Positions 7,658 through 15,121 of a stretch of 29,334 nucleotides of DNA are shown in pieces; position 1 is the first letter of the stretch, and every line of letters starts with the position of its first letter. The notes under the pieces are model-generated. The model was given only the letters and a program-made list of their open reading frames with translations. It ran no database searches and was not told the DNA's origin. The translations under genes were made by a program, and so were the position numbers. The DNA is from JAVVEH01 sp032251435 (lineage in GTDB: Bacteria; Verrucomicrobiota; Lentisphaeria; Oligosphaerales; MVZH01): assembly GCA_032251435.1 (NCBI GenBank), contig JAVVEH010000051.1, forward strand, positions 1 through 29,334, read 5' to 3'.

Positions 7658-9768
7658 CCGGCACGATGCATCAAATCGACGTGGCGCGGACCATGATTGA
7701 ACCGGCTTTTGCCGAGACACAATCGGAAAAGGTTCTCACACGCTTTTTAAGGGGTCTTGGGGATCACCTGTCAGCCCCGGTCATGGTCATGGTGTGGGAA
7801 GGAAACACAACGTTCCTGGAGGCTTTAAACGTCACCGCGGGCGTGTCGCGTGAGACCGTGGATCAGGCCCTCGCTGAAGCGGTCGTTTCGTATGAAAAAG
7901 AAGCGGGGAAAAAAAATGACAAGAAGGTCGTTCACGTGGAAGCGGGCATTGAGGCCATTTCCGCCACCGGTGGCGGCGGCTGTTTCCGCGGTTGGCCGTT
8001 GAAACATGGATCACGGACGACGGGGTATTTTTTACTGGCGGCGGAAGACGAGTGGATGGTCAACGACAGCACTGTTGAATTCGCCCGCCACATCAGTGAC
8101 TTCTTCGCCGCCATGTACAGTATGCTGGCGGCCTCCCGATCGGCGGCGGTCCACGATCCTTTGACGGGACTCTATAATCGGTCATATTTGGAAAAACAGT
8201 ACCTGGCCATGGTCCGGAGCTGCCGTCGATACCACCACCGCATGGCGGTGATTATTGTGGACATTGATTATTTTAAATCGGTCAATGACACCTATGGACA
8301 TGCCGCCGGTGACCGCGTTTTGGTCAAGTTCGCCCGCATTTTACAGGCGACGACCCGGGAGAGCGATGTGCTCGGCCGGTATGGAGGAGATGAATTTGTC
8401 ATTCTGCTGCCCAAGGGTGATGAGGAAGACGCGGTGAGTTGCGCGGAGCGCTTGCGGGAAACGGTCCGGAAAACTGTCTTTTGTGAGGGAGACCACGATT
8501 TACATGTGACGCTCTCCATGGGGATCGCCTGTGGAAATCCGTTAAGTGATGAAGAGACGGATGAGGCATTTCCGTTGCTGGTCAAAGCGGACACGGCGAT
8601 TTATGACGCCAAAAAACACGGCCGGAACCGCACGCATCTGTGGAATGCCGATCAGTTACCCAATCCGGTGACACAGCCGTCGGTCGGTTCCACATTTAAA
8701 CCCATTGTCCATCAGCAAAAAGAGGCCCGGCTCCTGCTTGTTGATGACGAGCCGTCGATATTGTCCATTTTAGCCAAGGGGCTGCGCATGGAGGGGTATG
8801 ACTGTGAAGCGGTGGCGGACAGTCAGCAGGCGTTGCAAAAAATCACCGCCACACCCTATGCCTATGACCTGGTGATTACCGATATACAAATGCCCGGGCT
8901 GGATGGGCCCACCTTAATCAAAAAAATTAAAACCATCAATGAGTCCATTCTCACCCTGGCGATCTCGGGAAAAGCCACGGTGGAAACCGCCGTCGCCAGC
9001 TTACGGCACGGGGCCTATGATTTTATTGAAAAACCGGTTCAATTGCGGCATCTGTACGCCACTGTGGAGCGGGCCCTGGCCTACCGCTCCGCGGTGATGG
9101 AAAATAAGCGCTATCAACACCATCTTTCTGAAATGGTGCGGAAAAAAAGCGCCAAATTGGATGAGACACTGGAAGAGGTGAAACAATCCTACGCGTTCAC
9201 GCTGGAGTCGTTAATCAGTTTACTCGACGCCCGGGAAAAAGATTTTGGCCAACACAGTAAACGCGTGCGGGATTTAAGCGTGCTGCTGGCGCGGAAAATG
9301 GGCGTGGATAACGCGTTGATTGAAACCATTGGCCAGGGCGCCCTGTTGCATGATATCGGCAAAATAGCCGTTCCGGATCATATTTTGTTGAAAAAAACAA
9401 CGCTGACGGATGATGAATGGGAGATCATGCGGAAACATACGGAGACAGGGTTCACTATTTTGTCCTCAAGCACGTATTTAAAAGATGTGGCGGATATTGT
9501 CTATTCGCATCATGAATATTTTAATGGTGAAGGATATCCGCGGGGGCTGAAAGAGGACAAAATCTGTCTCGGAGCGCGGATTTTCGCCGTGATTGACGCC
9601 TATGACGCGATTCGGTCGACGCGGACCTATAAGGCCGCCCGCTCCGCGGCCTCCGCTCTGGCGGAAATTGAAAAGGGCGCCGGAAGTCAATTTGATCCGC
9701 GGGTTGTGGAGGTCTTTAAAGCCAATCACACGGAAATGGAAGCCTTGTTCCTGGAGTTACACGAATGA
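7654..9768 (+). CDS. Cyclic-di-GMP regulator: sensor - GGDEF - receiver - HD-GYP
   Basis: A 704-residue cytoplasmic signalling protein. Residues 1 to about 150 look like a GAF-type sensor. A diguanylate cyclase domain follows, with intact GGDEF at 244-248 and an inhibitory RESD site at 235-238. A receiver domain has acidic pair D364/D365, phospho-acceptor D410 (ITDIQMPG) and K460. A coiled linker (about 485-510) leads to an HD-GYP phosphodiesterase domain with HD at 566-567, HHE at 619-621 and GYP at 627-629. Both the synthetic and the degrading site therefore look functional, and phosphorylation could switch between them. The start at 7654 overlaps the recF stop (ATGA) and has GGAGAG upstream; an in-frame ATG at 7633 is inside recF. 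Its own stop overlaps the Nif3 start. No histidine kinase is adjacent. Confidence 0.92.
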   Translation: MTGTMHQIDVARTMIEPAFAETQSEKVLTRFLRGLGDHLSAPVMVMVWEGNTTFLEALNVTAGVSRETVDQALAEAVVSYEKEAGKKNDKKVVHVEAGIEAISATGGGGCFRGWPLKHGSRTTGYFLLAAEDEWMVNDSTVEFARHISDFFAAMYSMLAASRSAAVHDPLTGLYNRSYLEKQYLAMVRSCRRYHHRMAVIIVDIDYFKSVNDTYGHAAGDRVLVKFARILQATTRESDVLGRYGGDEFVILLPKGDEEDAVSCAERLRETVRKTVFCEGDHDLHVTLSMGIACGNPLSDEETDEAFPLLVKADTAIYDAKKHGRNRTHLWNADQLPNPVTQPSVGSTFKPIVHQQKEARLLLVDDEPSILSILAKGLRMEGYDCEAVADSQQALQKITATPYAYDLVITDIQMPGLDGPTLIKKIKTINESILTLAISGKATVETAVASLRHGAYDFIEKPVQLRHLYATVERALAYRSAVMENKRYQHHLSEMVRKKSAKLDETLEEVKQSYAFTLESLISLLDAREKDFGQHSKRVRDLSVLLARKMGVDNALIETIGQGALLHDIGKIAVPDHILLKKTTLTDDEWEIMRKHTETGFTILSSSTYLKDVADIVYSHHEYFNGEGYPRGLKEDKICLGARIFAVIDAYDAIRSTRTYKAARSAASALAEIEKGAGSQFDPRVVEVFKANHTEMEALFLELHE

Positions 9769-10526
9769 TCAGTCGCCATGACCTAACCGCTTTTCTAGAT
9801 GATTTACTGCTTGCGCCGGCGGTGTGCCGGGACACGTCGAACAATGGCTTGCAAGTGGAAGGCCGCGACAGCGTGCGCAAGGTTGCCTTTGGCGTGGACG
9901 CCTGTATTGACTTGTTTGAAAAAGCCGCCGCGGTCTCGGCCGATTATATCATTGTCCATCACGGCATGAGTTGGGGAGACAGCCTGAAATATCTGCGCGC
10001 GGTCAACGGGGCCCGGGCGCGGAGCCTGTTTCACCATGATCTGTCGCTATACGCCGCGCACCTGCCTCTGGACATGCACCCGGAGGTGGGTCACAACGCT
10101 CAAATAGCCGACATGCTGGCGTTGATAAATCGGTTCAGTTATTTTGAGTACGGGGGGGCGGATATCGGTGTGGCCGGGGATGTGAAAACGCCGATAACCG
10201 TTGACGCGCTCGCCGCGCGAGTCAACGCGTGCCTTGACACGCGGTCGACGATTTGGGACTTCGGCGGTGGCATGATCCGGCGGGTGGGGGTGGTTTCGGG
10301 CGGCGGAGCGGACGGTATCGAAGCCTGTCCGGCCCGGCAGATCGACTGCCTGATCACCGGGGAGGTCCATCACCAGCACTGGCATGTGGCCAAAGAGCTG
10401 GGGATACATGTGATCGCCGCCGGTCACTACAAAACCGAGTGTCCCGGGCTGTTCGCCGTCCAGAAGCGGCTAGAGCGGCGGTTCGGTTTGGACTGTGAGT
10501 TTATTGACATTCCAACGGGCCTTTAA
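9765..10526 (+). CDS. Nif3-like dinuclear metal-centre protein
   Basis: A 253-residue member of the Nif3/YbgI/GTP-cyclohydrolase-I-type-2 family, which forms a hexameric toroid with two metal ions per subunit. Motifs are DTSNNGLQVEG (23-33), IIVHHGMSWG (metal-binding His65-His66), YAAHLPLDMHPEVGHN, GEVHHQHWHVAKELG and the C-terminal AAGHYKTECPG metal ligands. The length matches the short family members lacking the inserted PII-like domain. The ATG overlaps the stop of the preceding gene by four bases and is the last gene of the dnaN block. The cellular role of the family remains uncertain. Confidence 0.93.
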   Translation: MISRHDLTAFLDDLLLAPAVCRDTSNNGLQVEGRDSVRKVAFGVDACIDLFEKAAAVSADYIIVHHGMSWGDSLKYLRAVNGARARSLFHHDLSLYAAHLPLDMHPEVGHNAQIADMLALINRFSYFEYGGADIGVAGDVKTPITVDALAARVNACLDTRSTIWDFGGGMIRRVGVVSGGGADGIEACPARQIDCLITGEVHHQHWHVAKELGIHVIAAGHYKTECPGLFAVQKRLERRFGLDCEFIDIPTGL

Positions 10527-10613
10527 AAACGTTTTTTCAAGCCTCTGCCTGCGGCGGTGTCCAGAACCTCTACGAGAACGATTACGACAACGAAAAAAGA
10601 CAGAAAGATGGAA

Positions 10614-10666
10614 GCCAGCCAGTCATTTCAGCGGACGGAGTGCCGCCGCTGAGCTTGACGTTGGTT
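10614..10666 (+). other. Integron attC-like recombination site (degenerate)
   Basis: The segment has the layout of an integron cassette recombination site. The inner arms CAGCGG-A-CGG (10629-10638) and CCG-CCGCTG (10643-10651) pair with one extrahelical base. The outer arms GTCA (10622-10625) and TGAC (10656-10659) also pair. The right end is TGACGTTGG, containing the conserved GTT of the R' box (GTTRRRY; third purine replaced by T). The right half closely resembles the CCGCTGAGCTTGACGTTAGGC end I recall from environmental cassettes. The left R'' box (RYYYAAC) is poorly kept (GCCAGCC). The next gene begins about 40 bp downstream, as in a cassette, but no second attC follows that gene. Confidence 0.55.
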
Positions 10667-10707
10667 GAGAGATGAATTTTGGCATGGACAAACAGGAGAA
10701 TAACGCA

Positions 10708-11277
10708 ATGAAAGTCATCGCCTTCAATGGCTCGCCCCGGAAAAATGGCAACACGTCACGACTGATTGAAGAAGTCTTCAGACCGTTGCGCGACGCGCAT
10801 GTCGAATGCGAGCGGATTGATATTGCGGCCAATGGTCTGCGCGGCTGCACGGCCTGCCGGGGTTGTTTCAACAATGGCGGGAGCTGCGTTATCAAAGATG
10901 ATCTCAATGACTGGTTCGCCAAAGCGGCGGCGGCCGATGCTGTCATTATCGGCAGTCCGACCTATTTCGCCAATGTCAGCGCCGAGACAAAAGCGCTTCT
11001 GGACCGCTTCGGCCTGCTAGGCCGAGCCACCGGGGCGTTTGTGCGCAAACCGTTCGCGGCGGTGGTGGCCGCGCGCCGCGCCGGGGCCGTCCCGACCTTC
11101 GACGCCATCAATCACATGGCGCAGATCAACCAGATGCTGATTGTCGGATCGAGCTACTGGAATATCGGGATAGGCCGGGAACCCGGCGAAGTGGAGTCAG
11201 ATGGCGAGGGCATGGCCAACATGGCCAATCTCGGGGAGAATCTGGCATGGTTGCTGGACAAGCTGGGCAAGGCGTGA
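10708..11277 (+). CDS. Flavodoxin-fold NAD(P)H-dependent oxidoreductase, iron-sulfur flavoprotein-like
   Basis: A 189-residue FMN-binding oxidoreductase. The start MKVIAFNGSPRKNGNTS is the family's phosphate-binding loop; AGGAG lies nine bases upstream, so the earlier in-frame ATGs at 10672 and 10684 are unlikely. A CxxCxxC motif followed six residues later by a fourth cysteine (GCTACRGCFNNGGSC, about residues 48-62) matches the 4Fe-4S-binding pattern of iron-sulfur flavoproteins. SPTYFANVSAETKALLDRFG is the typical flavin loop. It probably transfers electrons from NAD(P)H to a small acceptor; the partner is unknown. The gene stands alone behind an attC-like site, so it may have been acquired as an integron cassette. 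Confidence 0.85.
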   Translation: MKVIAFNGSPRKNGNTSRLIEEVFRPLRDAHVECERIDIAANGLRGCTACRGCFNNGGSCVIKDDLNDWFAKAAAADAVIIGSPTYFANVSAETKALLDRFGLLGRATGAFVRKPFAAVVAARRAGAVPTFDAINHMAQINQMLIVGSSYWNIGIGREPGEVESDGEGMANMANLGENLAWLLDKLGKA

Positions 11278-11421
11278 ACCTGGAAAGATCTTTTCTTTCC
11301 CTTAATCGGCATTTTATCACCCCATTTTTCTGTCTCTAATTTTTCTGTCAGATTCTTCGCTTTTCTCTTTCTTCATTTCTTTCATACTATTTTTGACAGT
11401 ACCTGGGATGTTGATGCCCTT
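11278..11421. other. Convergent intergenic pyrimidine-rich stretch
   Basis: The gap lies between the ends of two convergent genes. It contains a short hairpin GGAAAG/CTTTCC near 11,281-11,299, a long T- and C-rich tract with two copies of TTTTTCTGTC (near 11,324 and 11,340), and AGTACCTGGGA at 11398-11408, which is also at 2-12 of the window. It probably serves as a transcription stop for the plus-strand gene. Confidence 0.4.
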
Positions 11422-12066
11422 TTACGGGCTGAATTCTTTCACTTGCAAGAATGGTTTAAGGTGTTCAGCGACCCGTTCCGCCATGATCCGATATCCGGCG
11501 TCGTTGGGATGAATAGGGTCGTTTTTGAGCGTTTTCTCGTTGGAAATGTCTCCTAAAACATCCGGAATCAGGATGACCCCGTTACGTTTACAAAGGCGTT
11601 TATGCTTTTTTCGGTTGCCTCCTAAAACCTCGATACCGGTGAAGGCCACGAGGCATCCCCGGCGCCGCAGCTCGGTGAAAATACCACTCAAGGCGGCCTC
11701 TGTCTCCGCCCAGGGAAGGCGGCGCAAAAGGTCGTTTCCCCCGAGCGTGACGATGACCGGACACTGGGTGATTTCCGGATGCTCTCTCAATCGTTTTAAG
11801 CCTTGTTGACTCGTTTCCCCCGGCTTTCCTAAAGCGATCACTTCCCGGTTCAGCGCCCGCGATAATTGAGCGGGGTAACTGCCGGTTGGTTCTTTCGCTC
11901 CCACCCCGGCGACTAAACTGTCGCCGAAACAAACAATCTTCTCATCCCTGGCTGACAGGTTGGACACGTCCCAGTTGTTGATCTTCCGGGCGCGGAACTG
12001 GCACCCTCCCCAGACGGCACCCGCGAGGAAGAGAGTCGAGAAAACCTTGAGTTTGAGTGAACGCAT
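11422..12066 (-). CDS. SGNH/GDSL hydrolase, TesA-like esterase, exported
   Basis: A 214-residue serine esterase or lysophospholipase of the SGNH superfamily. It shows block I FGDSL (catalytic Ser50), block II Gly in GKPGETS, block III GGND, and block V DPIHPND with the catalytic Asp and His. The N terminus (MRSLKLKVFSTLFLAGAVWGGC) is a signal sequence; Cys22 could be lipidated, but the lipobox WGGC is not canonical. The start at 12066 has GGGAAGGGG just upstream. A GTG at 12087 overlaps the stop of the preceding gene by four bases and would add seven residues; either way the two genes are coupled. TesA-like enzymes act on acyl esters in the periplasm; the natural substrate is unknown. Confidence 0.85.
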   Translation of the reverse strand: MRSLKLKVFSTLFLAGAVWGGCQFRARKINNWDVSNLSARDEKIVCFGDSLVAGVGAKEPTGSYPAQLSRALNREVIALGKPGETSQQGLKRLREHPEITQCPVIVTLGGNDLLRRLPWAETEAALSGIFTELRRRGCLVAFTGIEVLGGNRKKHKRLCKRNGVILIPDVLGDISNEKTLKNDPIHPNDAGYRIMAERVAEHLKPFLQVKEFSP

Positions 12067-12083
12067 GTGGTCCCCTTCCCTGG

Positions 12084-12893
12084 TCACACAGGCGCTAACT
12101 GCAGTTCTTTCAGCGCGGGAATGCGGGATCTGACCTTGTAAACCTCATTAAAATCCAAGTCGACCACTAAGACAACCGGGTCATCAGCCGCTTCCGCGAT
12201 GACCCTTCCCCAGGGATCCACGCACATGGTGTGCCCGTAATTTCGGTAGTTTTCCGTGGGGTGCTCCCCGCATTGGCCGACACCCAGCATATAACACTGA
12301 TTTTCGATCGCTCTGGCCCGGAGAAGCACTTCCCAGTGATCGCGCCCGGTTTGTTCGGTGAAGGCCGCTGTGCAGATCATCGCTTGAGCGGGCGTGTACT
12401 GACGGAAAAGCTCAGGAAAACGAAGATCATAGCAAATGCTTAACCCAAGCCGCCACCGGCCAATCTCAAATTGAGTCGGCAAGGTTCCCGGCGCGTAAAT
12501 TTCTGTTTCGTCCACGGCTGTTTGCTCGTCTTCCGTAAGCTGAAACAGATGCATTTTATCGTATCGGCCAAGCAGTTCGCCATCGGGGCTGATAATCAGG
12601 GAGGAGTTGAAAATCCGGCGCGGAAACTCCCCCTGAGAAGCGACCGGCACGCCGCCCGCGACCAAGGGAGCGTTAATGGCTTCGGCGACCGGGGTCAGAA
12701 TCGGCAGCCACTCCTCGGCCGTGCGGGCCTCCTGCCCCAGATGATGCGGACCCGACCGGCACAGAGCGCACTCGGGCAAAATCACTAAATCAACCGCTGG
12801 CAAGCCATCGGTCAACTGATGAATGTGAGCCATGTTCTCAGCCAAGTCAGGGCCGGAAGACATTTGAACCAGCGCGGTTTTCAGTGACATCAT
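12084..12893 (-). CDS. Carbon-nitrogen hydrolase (nitrilase superfamily), omega-amidase-like
   Basis: A 269-residue cytoplasmic amidase. The nitrilase-family catalytic triad is complete: Glu41 (VILPE), Lys113 (GRYDKMHLF) and Cys154 (LSICYDLRFPELFR). The sequence around the cysteine and the NQCYMLGVGQ and DPWGRVIAEA blocks are closest to the Nit2/omega-amidase and NAD-synthase-like branches, which cut small amides such as alpha-ketoglutaramate. The ATG at 12893 (followed at once by a second ATG) has GGGA about nine bases upstream; an in-frame TTG at 12908 has no usable spacing. It overlaps or abuts the downstream esterase gene and forms a two-gene unit with it. Confidence 0.87.
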   Translation of the reverse strand: MMSLKTALVQMSSGPDLAENMAHIHQLTDGLPAVDLVILPECALCRSGPHHLGQEARTAEEWLPILTPVAEAINAPLVAGGVPVASQGEFPRRIFNSSLIISPDGELLGRYDKMHLFQLTEDEQTAVDETEIYAPGTLPTQFEIGRWRLGLSICYDLRFPELFRQYTPAQAMICTAAFTEQTGRDHWEVLLRARAIENQCYMLGVGQCGEHPTENYRNYGHTMCVDPWGRVIAEAADDPVVLVVDLDFNEVYKVRSRIPALKELQLAPV

Positions 12894-13042
12894 GATCGCG
12901 GTTCCCAAACCTTTTTATCCGTACGATTCCGCCGCCGCGATCCGCCCGGCGCGGCGCGGCGCGCGCGGCATGTGAAACATACAGCATCTTTCAGGCCAGC
13001 GCCACCGATGACAACGGGCTTCGGTTTTTTTATTATTTACTT

Positions 13043-13086
13043 AACTAAAGTAAAGTTAAAAGAAGTTTAATAAACTAAAGTAAAGT
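13043..13086. repeat. Two identical 14-bp direct repeats (iteron-like) upstream of the tubR/tubZ-like pair
   Basis: AACTAAAGTAAAGT occurs exactly at 13043-13056 and 13073-13086. The starts are 30 bp apart, about three helical turns. Related words (AGTTAA, AGTTTAA, AGTTTTAACT) occur between and after them up to 13,125. This arrangement upstream of a small DNA-binding protein gene suggests an operator or centromere-like array. Confidence 0.55.
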
Positions 13087-13214
13087 GTAGTAATTTTATA
13101 AAAAGGTCCTTATATAGTTTTAACTCTTTTGTTAAAAAAGATTTACAGCTTTTTAACGGAGGATGTCCGCCCCGCGTTTTCCATCAAAAAAAGCGCTTTT
13201 TTTTGAAAAACGCC

Positions 13215-13242
13215 TTGTTTTGTATATTTACTGTAGTATAGT
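13215..13242 (+). promoter_or_regulatory. Candidate sigma-70 promoter for the tubR/tubZ-like operon
   Basis: TTGTTT (13215-13220) and TATAGT (13237-13242) are separated by 16 bp. Transcription would begin near 13,249, upstream of the chosen start at 13286 and downstream of the repeat block. Confidence 0.35.
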
Positions 13243-13285
13243 GACATTGAATTTGGCGGATAAACACGATGTGAAAAGATGTGGC

Positions 13286-13612
13286 ATGGACCCATTATTT
13301 AGAGACCAAATTGAGAATTTACAGGAAAGCCACTTTCTCATCCTGTATTGGGTTGGTTACGCCGAAGGGCGGTCTTTACCGTATAATATCACGAATTGTT
13401 TTGATGATTTGAAATGGTTACGGATCACGCGGACGAAACAGACGGCGACCGCGCTGATTGAGGCCTTGCAGGCGCTCCGGTTTCTGGACATCAGGGACGA
13501 GGGCAACCGTAAAAACATGTATATCACCCCCCATGGCGCTCAAGCGCTGGAACACCTGATCTTGAAGAAGGTGTACACCCCTAAAAAATCAGCCTTTTTG
13601 GAGGTAGACTAA
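13286..13612 (+). CDS. Small winged-helix DNA-binding protein (TubR-like by context)
   Basis: A 108-residue protein with the pattern of a winged helix: helices through residues 9-30 (ENLQESHFLILYWVG), a recognition-helix region RTKQTATALIEALQALRF, a wing LDIRDEGNRKNMYITPHG, and a final helix AQALEHLIL. The frame is open from 13163, but the part before 13286 reads like untranslated leader and lies over a promoter candidate. No strong ribosome binding site precedes the ATG at 13286; a GTG at 13271 is an alternative. Its TAA overlaps the ATG of the tubulin-like gene. Size, fold and position match TubR, the DNA-binding protein of type III plasmid partition systems; the homology itself is not proven. 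Confidence 0.65.
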   Translation: MDPLFRDQIENLQESHFLILYWVGYAEGRSLPYNITNCFDDLKWLRITRTKQTATALIEALQALRFLDIRDEGNRKNMYITPHGAQALEHLILKKVYTPKKSAFLEVD

Positions 13613-14709
13613 TGGCTATCGGCATTGGTGGAGCAGGCAGTAAACTAGCGTATCAGTTGGATCCTGAAAGCGCGATTGTGAACGTGTCGGATTCGGAACT
13701 TCGCAAAGTGCCGGCGACCCGCCGGATTCTAGCGGCCGTTCATTCCGAGCGCGGGCAGATGCGCGGGTCCAGGAAAGACCCTCAAATTGGCCGGGACGCT
13801 TATTTATCCGTCCGCGGGGAATTATTGCGCCTGGCTGAGGGCGAGTTGGTCATCACCTCGTCCGGGGGGGGCAGCGGCAACGGCATCACGACCGGCTTGC
13901 TGGAGGAGCTCAGCGCCCGGGATTTGATTCATCAAGCGGATAAAACGTCTTTCGCGATCATTCTTCCGTATCCCAAATTGGAACCGGCGGAATTTGTGGA
14001 CAACACGATCGCGTTTCTTCAGGGGCCGGTCTCGGATGCCATTGACAGCGGCAACACGGGTAATATCTACCTGTTTTCGAATCAATTAAAGTATGAGTCC
14101 CGGATGACGGAAGCGGCCTACAATCAAGCGATTATCGACACGCTGAAACAATTTTTCGCCATTCCCCGCAAAGGTGACGCCCTCAAATTGTTAGACGGGC
14201 ATATTGATTACGAGGATTTCAGCCTGTACTGCGCGAAGCCGTATTTCAACCATTTCACGTATTTTGACTTTGATCCTGAGACAGGGTTCGGTGACCAGTT
14301 CAAGGCGCATTTGAATCCCTGTCTGTTGCCGCCTGAAACCCCGATCGAAGCTCTCTTTTTACTGGAAGTTCCGCCGGGAGGAAAGGTGACGGCCTTTTAC
14401 GATATTTTGGAGTATTTCGCCGCCCAGAATGTCACTCCGGTGTTTGGCGTGGTTGAAAATCCGGAGCGCTCCACCCCCTTTGTCACGGTGTCCGTTCTGT
14501 ATTCGCGCAAACCGGCTGAGCTGGTGGAAGACTTCAACCGCATCTCCCATGAGCACACCCAGGCGCGGGTCCGCAAGTCTCTCGAGCAGCACATCCCGCT
14601 GCCCAAGTTGGAAGTCAGCTTGGAAAAAGAGACCAAACAGGCGGGCTTGAAGCGGGGCGCCGATGATGATGAAATTCTCACTGTTCTCCGCCGCCTGGGC
14701 AAACTCTGA
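13612..14709 (+). CDS. Tubulin/FtsZ-superfamily GTPase (TubZ/FtsZ-like)
   Basis: A 365-residue protein with the marks of a tubulin-fold GTPase. The nucleotide loop is GIGGAGS (residues 4-10), followed by a strand ending VNVSDSEL that fits the FtsZ AVNTDAQAL segment. DPQIGRDA (56-63) matches the FtsZ NPEIGR region. The tubulin signature is VITSSGGGSGNGI (glycines 85-91). NIYLFSNQL (151-159) fits the guanine-contacting strand. HIDYEDF (197-203) aligns with the catalytic T7 loop NVDFADV, keeping both acidic residues (D199, D202) but with His for Asn. The C-terminal domain is divergent, and no FtsA-binding tail is seen. GGAGG stands seven bases before the ATG. It is coupled to the winged-helix gene and is probably a polymer-forming GTPase; its cargo is unknown. 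Confidence 0.82.
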   Translation: MAIGIGGAGSKLAYQLDPESAIVNVSDSELRKVPATRRILAAVHSERGQMRGSRKDPQIGRDAYLSVRGELLRLAEGELVITSSGGGSGNGITTGLLEELSARDLIHQADKTSFAIILPYPKLEPAEFVDNTIAFLQGPVSDAIDSGNTGNIYLFSNQLKYESRMTEAAYNQAIIDTLKQFFAIPRKGDALKLLDGHIDYEDFSLYCAKPYFNHFTYFDFDPETGFGDQFKAHLNPCLLPPETPIEALFLLEVPPGGKVTAFYDILEYFAAQNVTPVFGVVENPERSTPFVTVSVLYSRKPAELVEDFNRISHEHTQARVRKSLEQHIPLPKLEVSLEKETKQAGLKRGADDDEILTVLRRLGKL

Positions 14710-14740
14710 GCCGCGGGCTGACACGTCTGGAGAATTGATC

Positions 14741-15115
14741 ATGATGGATTCCTCTTTCTCAAAAACCGCGTTGAAAGCTATTTTGACGGCTGATTTTCAG
14801 CTCTCTGGAGATGATCTGGAGGCCATGGTTGATTTAGTGGAAACAAACGTGGCGGACTTCGCGAAATCAGTGGGCGGACTATTGGCTGACGAGGAATGGG
14901 ACGAGCTATATTACGGTGCCGAACGCTGCAAAGCTCTGGGCGAAAACATGAAATGGCCCGCCTTGTCTGAGGCGGGTTTCACCCTTGAGCAAGGGGCTAA
15001 GGCGAAAAACCGTTTGGCGGTGACGCAAGCCGCGAAAACCCTGCGCGAGTTAATTGTCCAGATGAAACACGATCCCTCGGTCACCGCTCCCACAATCCGC
15101 TTTAGACTTGATTAA
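14741..15115 (+). CDS. Small helical protein, possible degenerate Hpt domain
   Basis: A 124-residue soluble, all-helical protein I cannot assign with certainty. Residues 50-90 (DEEWDELYYGAERCKALGEN, then MKWPALSEAG) follow the spacing of a histidine-phosphotransfer domain, whose core is a H-x-L-K-G helix followed by an A-L-x-x-L-x-x-L-E helix. The histidine position holds Glu61 (AERCKALGE), so phosphotransfer would not be possible. The start at 14741 has GGAGAA six bases upstream; the frame is open further back but runs into the tubulin-like gene. It lies 31 bp after that gene and 6 bp before hldE, so it belongs to the same transcript and might be an adaptor for the GTPase. Confidence 0.6.
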   Translation: MMDSSFSKTALKAILTADFQLSGDDLEAMVDLVETNVADFAKSVGGLLADEEWDELYYGAERCKALGENMKWPALSEAGFTLEQGAKAKNRLAVTQAAKTLRELIVQMKHDPSVTAPTIRFRLD

Positions 15116-15121
15116 ACTTGT

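Larger units (their letters stand above)
12894..13285. other. Long leader region: GC-rich run, then AT-rich repeat block
   Basis: This 392-bp gap separates divergent transcription units. It starts with an alternating GC run (12,946-12,970), then changes abruptly to strongly AT-rich DNA (13,030-13,160) rich in TTAA, AGTTAA and AAAG words. That part contains the two exact repeats listed separately. A perfect AACGGAGG ribosome binding site ends directly at an ATG at 13163, with no spacing, so it is not thought to be a start. A plausible promoter follows at 13,215. Confidence 0.5.

Noticed and set aside
12946..12970. Alternating GC run as a terminator or Z-DNA element
   Set aside because: There is no clean stem-loop with a T-run, and a function cannot be supported from sequence alone.
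13163..13285. Longer start of the winged-helix protein at ATG 13163
   Set aside because: The GGAGG box touches the ATG with no spacing, and the added 41 residues are hydrophobic and Lys-rich without domain character, over a promoter candidate.
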